From NCBI RefSeq assembly GCF_017356015.1, contig NZ_JAFIQV010000051.1, positions 1 through 44,578 on the forward strand: a DNA stretch of 44,578 bases, written 5' to 3'. The stretch comes from Azospirillum sp. SYSU D00513 (lineage in GTDB: Bacteria > Pseudomonadota > Alphaproteobacteria > Azospirillales > Azospirillaceae). Below, in pieces: positions 20,758 through 28,545 of the stretch. The translations under genes and the position numbers were made by a program. Numbering within the stretch: position 1 is the first letter of the stretch; the number at the start of each line of letters is the position of its first letter. The notes beneath the pieces were generated by a model that was not told the origin of the DNA, did not search any database, and was given only the letters and a program-made list of their open reading frames with translations.

Positions 20758-21599
20758 TGAGCGCGCGTTCCGCCATCCTGGGCGCCCTGCTGCTGGGCGG
20801 TGTTCTGTCCATCGCCCCCCTGGCCCCGTCCGCCCTGGCGCAGGGCATGCCGGGAATGGGCGAGGGCAAGCAGCCGCTGGAGATCGACGCCGACCAGGCC
20901 ATCGAATGGCACCAGGACGTGCGCGCCTATGTGGCGCGCGGCAACGCCTCGGCCAAGCAGGGCGGCAGCACCGTCTTCGCCGACGTGCTGACCGCTTATT
21001 ACCGGCAGGTCCCCGGGCAGGGCAACGTGGTCTTCCAGATCGTCGCCGACGGCAACGCCCGCATCGTCTCCCCCTCGCAGGAGGTGTTCGGCGAGCGCGC
21101 GATCTATGACGTGGACAAGCAGGTGGCGGTGGTGACCGGCCGGAACCTGAAGCTGGTGACCCCCGAGCATGTGGTCACCGCCCGCGACAGCCTGGAATAT
21201 TACGAGGCACGCGACCTCGCCGTGGCGCGCGGAGACGCGGTGGCCGTGCGCGGCCAGGACCGCATCACCGCCGACGTGCTGATCGGCCAGTTCAAGGACG
21301 GCCCGGACGGCGCCAGCCGGATGGAGCGGCTCGACGGGTCCGGCAACGTCGTGGTGACGACTCCAACCGATGTGGCGCGTGCCGAGAAGATGGTCTATTC
21401 CATCCCCGACGACACCGCCGTGCTGATCGGCAACGTGAAGATCACGCGCGGCCAGAACCAACTCAACGGCCAGGCGGCGGAGATGAACATGAAGACCCGG
21501 ATCAACCGGGTGATTTCCGGCGAGCAGGCGGGGGGGCGCGTCAAGGGCCTCCTCATCCCCGGCCAGACCGGCCCGGATCCGAAGGCGCCTTCCTCGTGA
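20757..21599 (+). CDS. lptA: LPS transport periplasmic protein LptA
   Basis: LptA forms the periplasmic bridge for LPS between LptC and LptD. The 280-residue product has a signal peptide (MSARSAILGALLLGGVLSIA, cleavage likely after SALAQ). An OstA-type beta-jellyroll follows, with LEIDADQAIEWHQDVRAYVA, ARGNASAKQGGSTVFADVLT and later LIGNVKITRGQNQLNGQAAE, the conserved repeat signature. It is longer than E. coli LptA (185), which is common in alphaproteobacteria. ATG 20757 overlaps the lptC stop (ATGA), and a GTG directly before it is an alternative. The stop overlaps the lptB GTG start, so lptC-lptA-lptB are tightly coupled. Confidence 0.93.
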   Translation: MSARSAILGALLLGGVLSIAPLAPSALAQGMPGMGEGKQPLEIDADQAIEWHQDVRAYVARGNASAKQGGSTVFADVLTAYYRQVPGQGNVVFQIVADGNARIVSPSQEVFGERAIYDVDKQVAVVTGRNLKLVTPEHVVTARDSLEYYEARDLAVARGDAVAVRGQDRITADVLIGQFKDGPDGASRMERLDGSGNVVVTTPTDVARAEKMVYSIPDDTAVLIGNVKITRGQNQLNGQAAEMNMKTRINRVISGEQAGGRVKGLLIPGQTGPDPKAPSS

Positions 21600-22408
21600 C
21601 CGATCCCGATCTCGACATCCCCCCGATGCCGTCCTCCGCGCAAGCGCCCGACGGCGCGGCCCGTGCGGCGGAGGGGACCGCGCCGGCCGAGGGTCTGGTC
21701 GCCCTCAACCTCGGCAAGTCCTACAAGAAGCGGCCGGTGCTGCGCGACGTGTCCGTGCGCGTGCAGCGTGGCGAGGCGGTCGGGCTGCTGGGGCCGAACG
21801 GCGCCGGCAAGACCACCTGCTTCTACATGATCACCGGCCTGGTCTCGGCGGATGCCGGCACGATCCTGCTGGACGGCCAGGACATCACCGACCTGCCCAT
21901 GTACCGGCGGGCGCGGCTCGGCATCGGCTACCTTCCGCAGGAAGCCTCGATCTTCCGGGGCATGTCGGTGGAGAACAACATCCGCGCGGTGCTGGAGGTG
22001 GTCGAGCCCGACCGCGCCGCCCGCGAGGCGATGCTGGAAGACCTGCTGACCGAATTCTCGATCACCCACATCCGCCGCTCCCCCGCCGTCGCCCTGTCGG
22101 GCGGCGAGCGGCGGCGCGTCGAGATCGCCCGCGCGCTCGCCTCGCAGCCCCATTTCATCCTGCTGGACGAGCCGCTGGCGGGCATCGACCCGATTGCCGT
22201 GAACGACATCCGCGAGCTGGTCAGCCATCTGCGGGATAGGGGTATCGGAGTACTCATAACGGATCACAACGTAAGAGAAACTTTGGACCTCGTCGATCGG
22301 GCATACATTTTGCACGACGGTGTGGTATTGATGGAGGGAGAGCCGTCGGAGATCGTGGCGCACGAAGGCGTGCGCCGGGTCTATCTCGGCGACCGGTTCA
22401 GTCTCTAA
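21596..22408 (+). CDS. lptB: LPS export ABC transporter ATP-binding protein LptB
   Basis: LptB powers extraction of LPS from the inner membrane with LptF and LptG. The 270-residue product has Walker A (LLGPNGAGKTTCFYMITGL), the Q-loop (IGYLPQEASIFRGMSVENNI), the ABC signature (LSGGERRRVEIARAL), Walker B (FILLDEPLAGIDPIAV) and the switch His (GVLITDHNVRETLDL). About 35 residues rich in Ala and Pro precede the ABC domain, a variable extension relative to E. coli LptB. It starts with GTG overlapping the lptA stop. rpoN begins 18 bases after its end, as in many proteobacteria. Confidence 0.96.
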   Translation: MTDPDLDIPPMPSSAQAPDGAARAAEGTAPAEGLVALNLGKSYKKRPVLRDVSVRVQRGEAVGLLGPNGAGKTTCFYMITGLVSADAGTILLDGQDITDLPMYRRARLGIGYLPQEASIFRGMSVENNIRAVLEVVEPDRAAREAMLEDLLTEFSITHIRRSPAVALSGGERRRVEIARALASQPHFILLDEPLAGIDPIAVNDIRELVSHLRDRGIGVLITDHNVRETLDLVDRAYILHDGVVLMEGEPSEIVAHEGVRRVYLGDRFSL

Positions 22409-22425
22409 CCTGGTCCTCTCCGCCC

Positions 22426-23997
22426 ATGGCGCTTACGCAACGCCTCGATCTCCGTCAAAGCCAGACCCTGGTGATGACGCCGCAGCTGCAGCAGGCCATC
22501 AAGCTGCTTCAGCTGTCCAACATCGAGCTGTCCGACTTCGTCGATCGCGAGATCGAGCAGAATCCCCTTCTCGAGCGTGACGGCGGCGGACCGGACGGCG
22601 GCGACGGCTTCGACGGCGAGGCCGGCGCCCCCGACCGCGCGGCGGCCGAGGCCGCCGGTGCCGACGGCGCGGGCGAGGCCGCCCTTCCGCCGTCCGACGG
22701 ACGCACCCGCGACACCGTCGAGATGACCTCGTCGGAGACGATGGGCTCCGCGACCGAATCCCCGCTCGACACCGATTTCGAGAACGTCTACGGCGACGAC
22801 CGCTTCGGCGACGGCTCCGACGGCGGGGCGGAAGTCTATGGCGCCTGGAACGAACGGGGTGGGCGCGGCTTCGAGGACGACTCCAGCCTGGAGGCGACCC
22901 TCACCGGCGAGAAGAGCCTGCGCGAGCATCTCATCGAGCAGCTCAAGATCGACCTTCCCGACCATGGCGACCAGCTCATCGGGCTGGCCCTGATCGACTC
23001 CCTGGACGAGGCCGGCTATCTCGTCGGGATGGACCTGGCCGGGCTGGCCGGGCAGCTCGGCTGCGGCCTGGACCGGGTGGAGCGGGTGCTGGCCGCCGTT
23101 CAGCGCTTCGAGCCCTCGGGCATCTTCGCCCGCTCGCTGAAGGAATGCCTGGCCATCCAGCTCCGCGAGAAGAACCGGCTCGACCCCGCCATGCAGGCGC
23201 TGCTCGACAATCTGGAGCTTCTGGCCGCCCGCAACCAGGCGGCGCTGCTGAAGGTCTGTGGCGTGGACGCCGAGGATCTCACCGACATGGTGGCGGAGAT
23301 CCGCAAGCTGAACCCGAAGCCGGCGCTCAGCTACGACCACACGCCGGCCCAGCTCGTCACGCCGGACATCCTGATGCGGGCGAGCCCCGGCGGCGGCTGG
23401 CTGATCGATCTCAACCCCGACACGCTGCCGCGCGTGCTGGTGAACCAGCGCTATTTCGCCCGGATCTCCGACACCGCGCGCAACAAGGCGGATAAGGACT
23501 ACATCGCCGAGCGCTTCCATTCCGCCAACTGGCTGGTGAAGTCGCTGCACCAGCGCGCGACGACGATCCTGAAGGTGGCCGGGGAGATCATCCGGCAGCA
23601 GGACGCCTTCTTCACCCACGGCGTGTCGCACCTGCGCCCGCTGATCCTGCGCGACATCTCCGAAGCCATCGGCATGCATGAGAGCACGGTCAGCCGCGTC
23701 ACCACGAACAAGTTCATGGCGACGCCGCGCGGCGTGTTCGAGCTGAAATACTTCTTCACCTCCGCGATCCAGGGCTCCGACGGGCAGGCCGCCCATTCGG
23801 CCGAGGCGGTGCGCCACCGCATCAAGACCATGATCGACGCGGAGAAGCCCGAGGACGTGCTGTCCGACGACAAGCTGGTGGAGGTCCTGCGCGCCGAGGG
23901 GATCGACATTGCGCGCCGGACGGTTGCGAAGTATCGTGAGGCGATGCGTATACCGTCCTCGGTGCAACGCCGCCGTGCCAAGATGTCGCGCATGTAG
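22426..23997 (+). CDS. rpoN: RNA polymerase sigma-54 factor
   Basis: Sigma-54 directs RNA polymerase to -24/-12 promoters and needs AAA+ activators such as NtrC or NifA. It is central to nitrogen fixation and assimilation in this group. The 523-residue product has Gln/Leu-rich region I (TLVMTPQLQQAIKLLQLSNI), an acidic variable region II (about 45-165, with EDDSSLEATLTGEKSLREHL at its end), the core-binding region, a helix-turn-helix (ISEAIGMHESTVSRVTTNKF), FELKYFFTSAI, and the RpoN box ARRTVAKYREAMRIPSS. It follows lptB by 17 bases and precedes hpf and ptsN, the conserved rpoN neighbourhood. Confidence 0.98.
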   Translation: MALTQRLDLRQSQTLVMTPQLQQAIKLLQLSNIELSDFVDREIEQNPLLERDGGGPDGGDGFDGEAGAPDRAAAEAAGADGAGEAALPPSDGRTRDTVEMTSSETMGSATESPLDTDFENVYGDDRFGDGSDGGAEVYGAWNERGGRGFEDDSSLEATLTGEKSLREHLIEQLKIDLPDHGDQLIGLALIDSLDEAGYLVGMDLAGLAGQLGCGLDRVERVLAAVQRFEPSGIFARSLKECLAIQLREKNRLDPAMQALLDNLELLAARNQAALLKVCGVDAEDLTDMVAEIRKLNPKPALSYDHTPAQLVTPDILMRASPGGGWLIDLNPDTLPRVLVNQRYFARISDTARNKADKDYIAERFHSANWLVKSLHQRATTILKVAGEIIRQQDAFFTHGVSHLRPLILRDISEAIGMHESTVSRVTTNKFMATPRGVFELKYFFTSAIQGSDGQAAHSAEAVRHRIKTMIDAEKPEDVLSDDKLVEVLRAEGIDIARRTVAKYREAMRIPSSVQRRRAKMSRM

Positions 23998-24041
23998 CAG
24001 GGCCGCCGGCCCCGCACCGATCATCACCGGCCGCCCCTTCA

Positions 24042-24070
24042 TTGACAGGGTGGGGGGGCGTCACTATGGT
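24042..24070 (+). promoter_or_regulatory. Candidate sigma-70 promoter of hpf-ptsN
   Basis: A perfect TTGACA (24042-24047), a 17-base G-rich spacer, then TATGGT (24065-24070). It lies in the 153-base gap between rpoN and hpf, 80 bases before the hpf ATG. It suggests that hpf and ptsN can be expressed independently of the lpt-rpoN transcript. Confidence 0.55.
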
Positions 24071-24150
24071 GCGCCACCGCCACGGCGGGTGGCCGTTTCC
24101 ACCCGCCCTTCGGGCATCGTCCTTTGCGGAACATTGTGGGAAAGCGCCAG

Positions 24151-24756
24151 ATGCAACTGACCGTCAAAGGGAAGCAGCTTGACGTTGGCGACGCCTTGCG
24201 CACGCACGTCGCGGACAGCCTGAACGCGGTGGTCGGCAAGTACTTCAAGAAGCCGATCGAGGCCCATGTGGTCATCGCGCGCGACGCCCACCTCTACAAA
24301 GTGGACATCCAGGTGCATGCCGGCGCCGGCATCGCCCTGCAGACCCAGGCCCAGGCGACCGAGCCCTACCCGGCTTTCGACGCGGCCTGCGAGAAGATCG
24401 CCGGGCGTCTCCGCCGGTATAAGAGCCGTCTGCGCGGCCACCACAATGGGGATGCCCCGCAAGAGCCCGTGCCCGCCCGCTACCAGATCCTGGACGCCGG
24501 GGCCGACGCCCCCCATGTCGAAGAGATCGGGGACGCCGACGGGCAGGGCGACACAGCCGCGCAGCCCGTTGTCGTCGCCGAGATGCAGACCTCCATCGCC
24601 ACCCTGACGGTGAGCGAGGCGGTGATGCGGATGGAACTGGCCGAACTGCCCGCCCTGATGTTCCGCAGCAGCGTCTCCGGCGGACTGAACATGGTGTACC
24701 GCCGCGCCGATGGGAACATCGGCTGGGTCGATCCCGCGGAGCGGGCGAACGCCTGA
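24151..24756 (+). CDS. hpf: Long-form ribosome hibernation promoting factor
   Basis: HPF binds the 30S decoding centre and, in its long form, dimerises ribosomes into inactive 100S particles in stationary phase. The N-terminal S30AE domain begins MQLTVKGKQLDVGDALRTHV and continues ARDAHLYKVDIQVHAGAGIA. A variable linker of about 70 residues follows, and then the C-terminal dimerisation domain (ALMFRSSVSGGLNMVYRRAD, then GNIGWVDP). The 201-residue length is typical of long HPF in alphaproteobacteria. ATG 24151 is favoured over an upstream TTG at 24124 because it starts the first beta strand directly. Position after rpoN and before ptsN is conserved. Confidence 0.95.
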   Translation: MQLTVKGKQLDVGDALRTHVADSLNAVVGKYFKKPIEAHVVIARDAHLYKVDIQVHAGAGIALQTQAQATEPYPAFDAACEKIAGRLRRYKSRLRGHHNGDAPQEPVPARYQILDAGADAPHVEEIGDADGQGDTAAQPVVVAEMQTSIATLTVSEAVMRMELAELPALMFRSSVSGGLNMVYRRADGNIGWVDPAERANA

Positions 24757-24793
24757 TCCCGGCGCGACTCCCATTGAAGACTGTTTGAAGCGT

Positions 24794-25252
24794 ATGCTCG
24801 ATCTCATCACGCCGCACGCCATCCTGCCCAGCCTGAAGGCCGCCAGCAAGAAGCAGGCCCTCCAGGATCTGGCCCGCAAGGCATCCGAACTCACCGGCCA
24901 GCACGAACGGACGATCTTCGACGTCCTGCTCGAGCGCGAAAGGCTGGGCACCACCGGCGTCGGGCATGGCATCGCCATCCCGCACGGCAAGCTGCCCGAA
25001 CTGGACCGTGTCTACGGGGTCTTCGCCCGGCTGGAACGTCCCGTCGATTTCGACGCGATCGACGAGCAACCGGTGGACCTGATGTTCCTCCTGCTCGCCC
25101 CGGAACACGCCGGCGCCGATCACCTGAAGGCGCTGGCCCGCGTGTCGCGCCTGCTGCGCGACCAGTCCATGTGCGAGAAGCTGCGCGGCTCGGACTCCGC
25201 CGACGCCATCTACGCCCTGCTGACCCAGAACGAAGCCAGCCACGCGGCGTGA
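24794..25252 (+). CDS. ptsN: PTS IIA-like nitrogen regulatory protein PtsN (EIIA-Ntr)
   Basis: PtsN is the terminal phosphoacceptor of the nitrogen PTS (PtsP to NPr to PtsN), which regulates targets by binding rather than transporting sugar. The 152-residue product begins MLDLITPHAILPSLKAASKK. The active-site histidine sits in VGHGIAIPHGKLPELD, and VDLMFLLLAPEHAGADHLKA is the family core. The frame is open upstream to 24710, but MLDLITP matches the usual N-terminus; the ribosome site is weak. The start lies 37 bases after hpf. The EI-Ntr gene ptsP is in this window at 29857; the NPr gene is not. Confidence 0.94.
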   Translation: MLDLITPHAILPSLKAASKKQALQDLARKASELTGQHERTIFDVLLERERLGTTGVGHGIAIPHGKLPELDRVYGVFARLERPVDFDAIDEQPVDLMFLLLAPEHAGADHLKALARVSRLLRDQSMCEKLRGSDSADAIYALLTQNEASHAA

Positions 25253-25303
25253 GTCGGAACGGTGTTCCAGAGGACAAAATTTCTGTGAGCACAACCACTT
25301 GAC

Positions 25304-25664
25304 CGTCACCCCCGCGAAAGCGGGGGTCCAGGACTCCTCCACAGCGTTCGTTGTGCGGACGTCTGAATCCCCGCTTTCGCGCATGGGCGCTAACTTTTGT
25401 GCATCGGCCCGTTTTGCCGAAGCCTGCAACCTCCCTCTTCGTCATTCCCGCGAAACGCTCTCGGCGAATGCCTTTGGCATTCGCCTGCCGCGTCAGCGCA
25501 AACGAAGTTTGCGTGAGAGCGGGAATCCAGTCCTTCCCGTAGCGAACCCTTTGGAAACTCTGGATCCCCGCGTCCGCGGGGATGACGGTGGAAGGGTGTT
25601 CGGAAGCTTGCTTCAGTCAGTCAGCCGTGAAAGTTAGCGCCTATGCGCTTCCGCGGGGATGACG
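25304..25664. repeat. Composite REP-like repeat cassette B
   Basis: The gene-free stretch 25253-25731 holds a second copy of the cassette at 7831-8200. It has palindromic units at 25304-25331 and 25441-25530, the same spacer GCATGGGCGCTAACTTTTG near 25381, the inverted unit ending GGGGATGACGG near 25589, and the shared CTTGCTTCAGTCAGT and AAAGTTAGCGCCTATGCGC segments before a final GGGGATGACG. Unit order and orientation match cassette A, so the cassette, not just the single palindrome, has been duplicated. One palindrome here is split by a 63-base insertion, listed separately. Confidence 0.8.
25456..25518. repeat. 63-bp cloverleaf-like insertion inside a REP-like palindrome
   Basis: Compared with intact units, GTCATTCCCGCGAAA (25441-25455) is separated from GCGGGAATCCAG (25519-25530) by 63 bases. 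The insert contains a perfect 10-bp hairpin with a 3-base loop (GGCGAATGCC/GGCATTCGCC, 25463-25485) and a 7-bp hairpin with a GAA loop (CGCAAAC/GTTTGCG, 25497-25513). They are enclosed by CGCTCTC/GAGAGCG (25456-25462 and 25515-25521), giving a three-way-junction shape. This suggests a small non-autonomous mobile palindrome. Confidence 0.6.
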
Positions 25665-25731
25665 AACTTTTTTCGAACAGGGTTCTGTTGGGTGATGGAA
25701 GGGCTGACTGCCGCGTGGCACACTCGCCCGT

Positions 25732-26268
25732 ATGTCAGGTACTGTCCGAAAGCCCTGGATTTCACCCGAAGCTTATCTTGCCGCTGAACGTACGTCTGGC
25801 GTACGCCACGAGTACGTGGACGGGGAGCTCTTCCCCATGCCCGTGGAGAGCCATCGGCACGCGGCTATTGCCGGCAACATCGGTGCCGCTATCCGGGAAA
25901 CCGCTCCCCTTCATGCCGCCTACGTCCATGTTGGCAGCGCCAGGGTTTGGATCGAGGAGGCAAACGTCTGCTACTGCCCGGACGTCGTCGTTTCCGGTGG
26001 TCCCGGCAACGCCGACATCGCGGAGAGGCCGCTTCTGATCGTGGAAGTGCTGTCGGACCGCACTGAAGCGACGGACCGGCGCGAGAAGCGGGTGAACTAC
26101 CTTCGTGTTGCGTCCATCCAGGAATATGTCTTGGTTTCCCAGAACGAGCGCTCCATCGAGCTGTACCGTCGCGACGGTGACCAATGGAACGCCGAGATCA
26201 CCGACGACGGAGAGGTTCTTCTGGAAGCGGTCGGGGCCGTGCTGCGCCTGGACGAAGTGTACCGATAA
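25732..26268 (+). CDS. Uma2-family (DUF820) putative endonuclease
   Basis: The 178-residue product starts MSGTVRKPWISPEAYLAAER and contains RHEYVDGELFPMPVESHRH, CPDVVVSGG and PLLIVEVLSDRTEATDRREK. This is the usual layout of the Uma2/DUF820 PD-(D/E)xK nuclease-like family, with PDVVV and IVEVLS likely supplying the acidic and E-x-hydrophobic motif; the catalytic Lys fits the REKR segment. The family is abundant and often multicopy in cyanobacteria and some alphaproteobacteria, and its biological role is unproven. Codon use is a little less GC-biased than neighbours (for example GAAGCTTATCTTGCC), consistent with later acquisition. It is flanked by repeat cassette B and a 31-bp tandem repeat starting two bases after its stop. 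Confidence 0.85.
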   Translation: MSGTVRKPWISPEAYLAAERTSGVRHEYVDGELFPMPVESHRHAAIAGNIGAAIRETAPLHAAYVHVGSARVWIEEANVCYCPDVVVSGGPGNADIAERPLLIVEVLSDRTEATDRREKRVNYLRVASIQEYVLVSQNERSIELYRRDGDQWNAEITDDGEVLLEAVGAVLRLDEVYR

Positions 26269-26269
26269 C

Positions 26270-26390
26270 GGGCCGTCAGGCCCGCTCGGTCCAGCCCCCT
26301 GGGCCGTCAGGCCCGCTCGGCCCAGCCCCCTGGGCCGTCAGGCCCGCTCGGCCCAGCCCCCTGGGCCGTCAGGCCCGCTCGGCCCAGCCC
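26270..26390. repeat. 31-bp tandem repeat, four copies, overlapping the ubiG 3' end
   Basis: The unit GGGCCGTCAGGCCCGCTCGG followed by CCCAGCCCCCT begins at 26270, 26301, 26332 and 26363 (last copy 28 bases). The copies are identical except for one T in the first. The 26363 copy is the end of ubiG, encoding GWAERA and the stop on the minus strand. The other three are downstream duplicates that fill the gap to the Uma2 gene. Confidence 0.95.
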
Positions 26391-27130
26391 ATGTAGTTGA
26401 CGTCCAGGTCGCGCGCGTTCAGGCGGAACTCGTCGGACAGCGGGCTGTAGGTGACGCCGGTCAGGCCCTTGATCTCCAGCCCGGCGTCGCGCAGGGCGGC
26501 GGCCATCTCGGAGGGGCGGATGAACTGGCGCCAGTTGTGGGTGCCGCGCGGCAGCCAGCCCAGTATGTACTCCGCCGCGACGATGCCCAGCGCATAGGAT
26601 TTCGGGGTGCGGTTCAGGGTGGACAGGAACAGGGCGCCGCCGGGGGCGAGCAGGGCGCCGCAGGAGCGCACGAACAGATCCACGTCGGCGACATGCTCGA
26701 TCACCTCCATGGCGAGCACCACGTCGAACCGCTCGCCCGACGCCGCGAGATCCTCCGCCGTGGTGGCTCGGTAGGCGACCGTGGTCCCGGTCTCCGCGGC
26801 GTGGGCGGCGGCGGTCAGGATGTTCTTCTCCGACGCGTCGATGCCGACGACCTCGGCCCCCATGCGCGCCATCGGCTCCGACAGCAGGCCGCCGCCGCAG
26901 CCGATGTCCACCACGCGCAGGCCCTTCAGGGGCAGCGGCATCAGCGGGTCGCGCCCGAGCCGCCGGCACAGCGTGTCGCGGATGTAGGCGAGGCGCAGAG
27001 GGTTCAGCCGGTGCAGGGGCCGGAACTTGCCCGCCGGATCCCACCATTCGGCGGCAATCGCGGAGAATCGGGCGACGTCGGCGGGGTCGATCGTTCCGGT
27101 GCTTTCGGCCAGGCCGGCGGTCGCGGTCAT
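26369..27130 (-). CDS. ubiG: Ubiquinone biosynthesis O-methyltransferase UbiG
   Basis: UbiG catalyses both SAM-dependent O-methylations in ubiquinone biosynthesis. The 253-residue product has the family N-terminus (DPADVARFSAIAAEWWDPAG), then FRPLHRLNPLRLAYIRD. SAM motif I is VVDIGCGGGLLSEPMARMGA with acidic residue in VVGIDASEKNI, followed by FDVVLAMEVIEHVADVDLFV and FLSTLNRTPKSYALGIVAAE, a UbiG hallmark. The C-terminus DVNYMGWAERA lies in the last unit of a tandem repeat. It is divergent from lysC, with 150 bases between starts. Confidence 0.96.
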   Translation of the reverse strand: MTATAGLAESTGTIDPADVARFSAIAAEWWDPAGKFRPLHRLNPLRLAYIRDTLCRRLGRDPLMPLPLKGLRVVDIGCGGGLLSEPMARMGAEVVGIDASEKNILTAAAHAAETGTTVAYRATTAEDLAASGERFDVVLAMEVIEHVADVDLFVRSCGALLAPGGALFLSTLNRTPKSYALGIVAAEYILGWLPRGTHNWRQFIRPSEMAAALRDAGLEIKGLTGVTYSPLSDEFRLNARDLDVNYMGWAERA

Positions 27131-27177
27131 GGGGCAAAATCCATATGTAGATTGGTCGAGACAAATGCGGGGCGACC

Positions 27178-27206
27178 TTGCCTCGCCCCGGCTGACAGAG
27201 TATGGA
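27178..27206 (+). promoter_or_regulatory. Candidate promoter of lysC
   Basis: TTGCCT (27178-27183), 17 bases, TATGGA (27201-27206), 75 bases upstream of the lysC ATG in the ubiG-lysC divergent gap. Both hexamers are partial matches. Confidence 0.35.
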
Positions 27207-27280
27207 TACGCCGCCCCGCGCCGGCAACGGTAGAGCGGAGGAGCAAGGCCGGCTCAATCCGGCGAGAAATGGTGTGAGGT

Positions 27281-28516
27281 ATGGCGCGGATCGTCCTCAA
27301 GTTCGGCGGCACGTCGGTCGGCGACATCGACCGGATCAAGAACGTGGCGCGGAAGGTCGAGCAGGAAGTGAAGGCGGGCCACCAGGTGGCCGTCGTCGTG
27401 TCGGCCATGTCCGGCGTGACCAACCAGCTCGTCAAATACTGCAACGACATCGACAAGCTGCACGACGCGCGCGAATACGACGCCATCGTCGCCTCGGGCG
27501 AGCAGGTGACCTCCGGTCTCCTCGCCGTGGCGCTGCAGTCGATCGGCATCCCGGCGCGTTCCTGGCTCGGCTGGCAGATCCCGATCCACACCGACGACAC
27601 GCACGGCAAGGCCCGCATCGTCTCCATCGACACGGCGGGGATCGCCGGGCGCATGGAGACCGGCGAGGTCGCCGTCGTCGCCGGCTTCCAGGGTGTCACG
27701 CCCGACGGCCGCATCACGACGCTCGGCCGCGGCGGCTCCGACACCTCGGCGGTCGCCCTGGCGGCGGCGCTGAAGGCCGACCGCTGCGACATCTACACCG
27801 ACGTGGACGGCGTCTACACGACCGACCCGCGCATCGTCACCAGGGCCCGCAAGCTCTCCAAGATCACCTACGAGGAGATGCTGGAGATGGCGTCGCAGGG
27901 CGCCAAGGTCCTGCAGACCCGCTCGGTCGAGATGGCGATGAACCACCGCGTGCGCGTGCAGGTCCTGTCGAGCTTCGAGGAGGCCGCCGGCAGCGCGCTT
28001 CCCGGCACCATGGTTGTTGACGAGGATGAGATCGTGGAAAAGGAAGTTGTGAGCGGCATCGCCTACAGCCGTGACGAGGCGAAGATCACGCTGGTCGGCG
28101 TGCCCGACAGCCCCGGCGTCGCGGCCGGCATCTTCGGCCCGCTGACCGACGCCGCGGTCAACGTGGACATGATCGTCCAGAACGTGTCCGAGGACGGCAA
28201 GTCCACCGACCTGACCTTCACCGTCGGCCGGGCCGACATCGCCCGCGCCATCAAGGTGCTGGAGGACGCCAAGTCCGAGCTGAACTACCGCCGCCTGGTG
28301 TCCGACGACGCCGTGGTGAAGGTGTCGGTGATCGGCGTCGGCATGCGCAGCCATGCCGGCGTGGCCCAGCGCATGTTCAAGGCGCTGGCCGACAAGGGCA
28401 TCAACATCCAGGTCATTTCCACCTCGGAAATCAAGATCAGCGTGCTGATCTCCGAGGAGTATGCGGAGCTGGCGCTGCGCGCCCTGCACACCGCATACGG
28501 CCTGGACGCGGCCTGA
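27281..28516 (+). CDS. lysC: Aspartate kinase
   Basis: Aspartokinase phosphorylates aspartate, the first step towards lysine, threonine, methionine and diaminopimelate. The 411-residue product begins MARIVLKFGGTSVGDIDRIK (KFGGTSV nucleotide-binding motif) and contains RGGSDTSAVALAAALKADRC and DVDGVYTTDPRIV in the kinase domain. Two ACT domains follow, starting near ITLVGVPDSPGVAAGIFGPL and VKVSVIGVGMRSHAGVAQRM, then INIQVISTSEIKISVLI, the allosteric site where lysine and threonine act. Length is typical of monofunctional class II aspartokinases. The ATG has GAGG sequences upstream. It leads a same-strand run with the next two genes. Confidence 0.97.
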   Translation: MARIVLKFGGTSVGDIDRIKNVARKVEQEVKAGHQVAVVVSAMSGVTNQLVKYCNDIDKLHDAREYDAIVASGEQVTSGLLAVALQSIGIPARSWLGWQIPIHTDDTHGKARIVSIDTAGIAGRMETGEVAVVAGFQGVTPDGRITTLGRGGSDTSAVALAAALKADRCDIYTDVDGVYTTDPRIVTRARKLSKITYEEMLEMASQGAKVLQTRSVEMAMNHRVRVQVLSSFEEAAGSALPGTMVVDEDEIVEKEVVSGIAYSRDEAKITLVGVPDSPGVAAGIFGPLTDAAVNVDMIVQNVSEDGKSTDLTFTVGRADIARAIKVLEDAKSELNYRRLVSDDAVVKVSVIGVGMRSHAGVAQRMFKALADKGINIQVISTSEIKISVLISEEYAELALRALHTAYGLDAA

Positions 28517-28545
28517 GCCGCACGCGCGCCGAAGGGGAGCCGGCC

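Noticed and set aside
28011..28516. Internal start in lysC for a separate regulatory subunit
   Set aside because: An ATG is present at the expected place, but no ribosome-binding sequence lies at a usable distance upstream.
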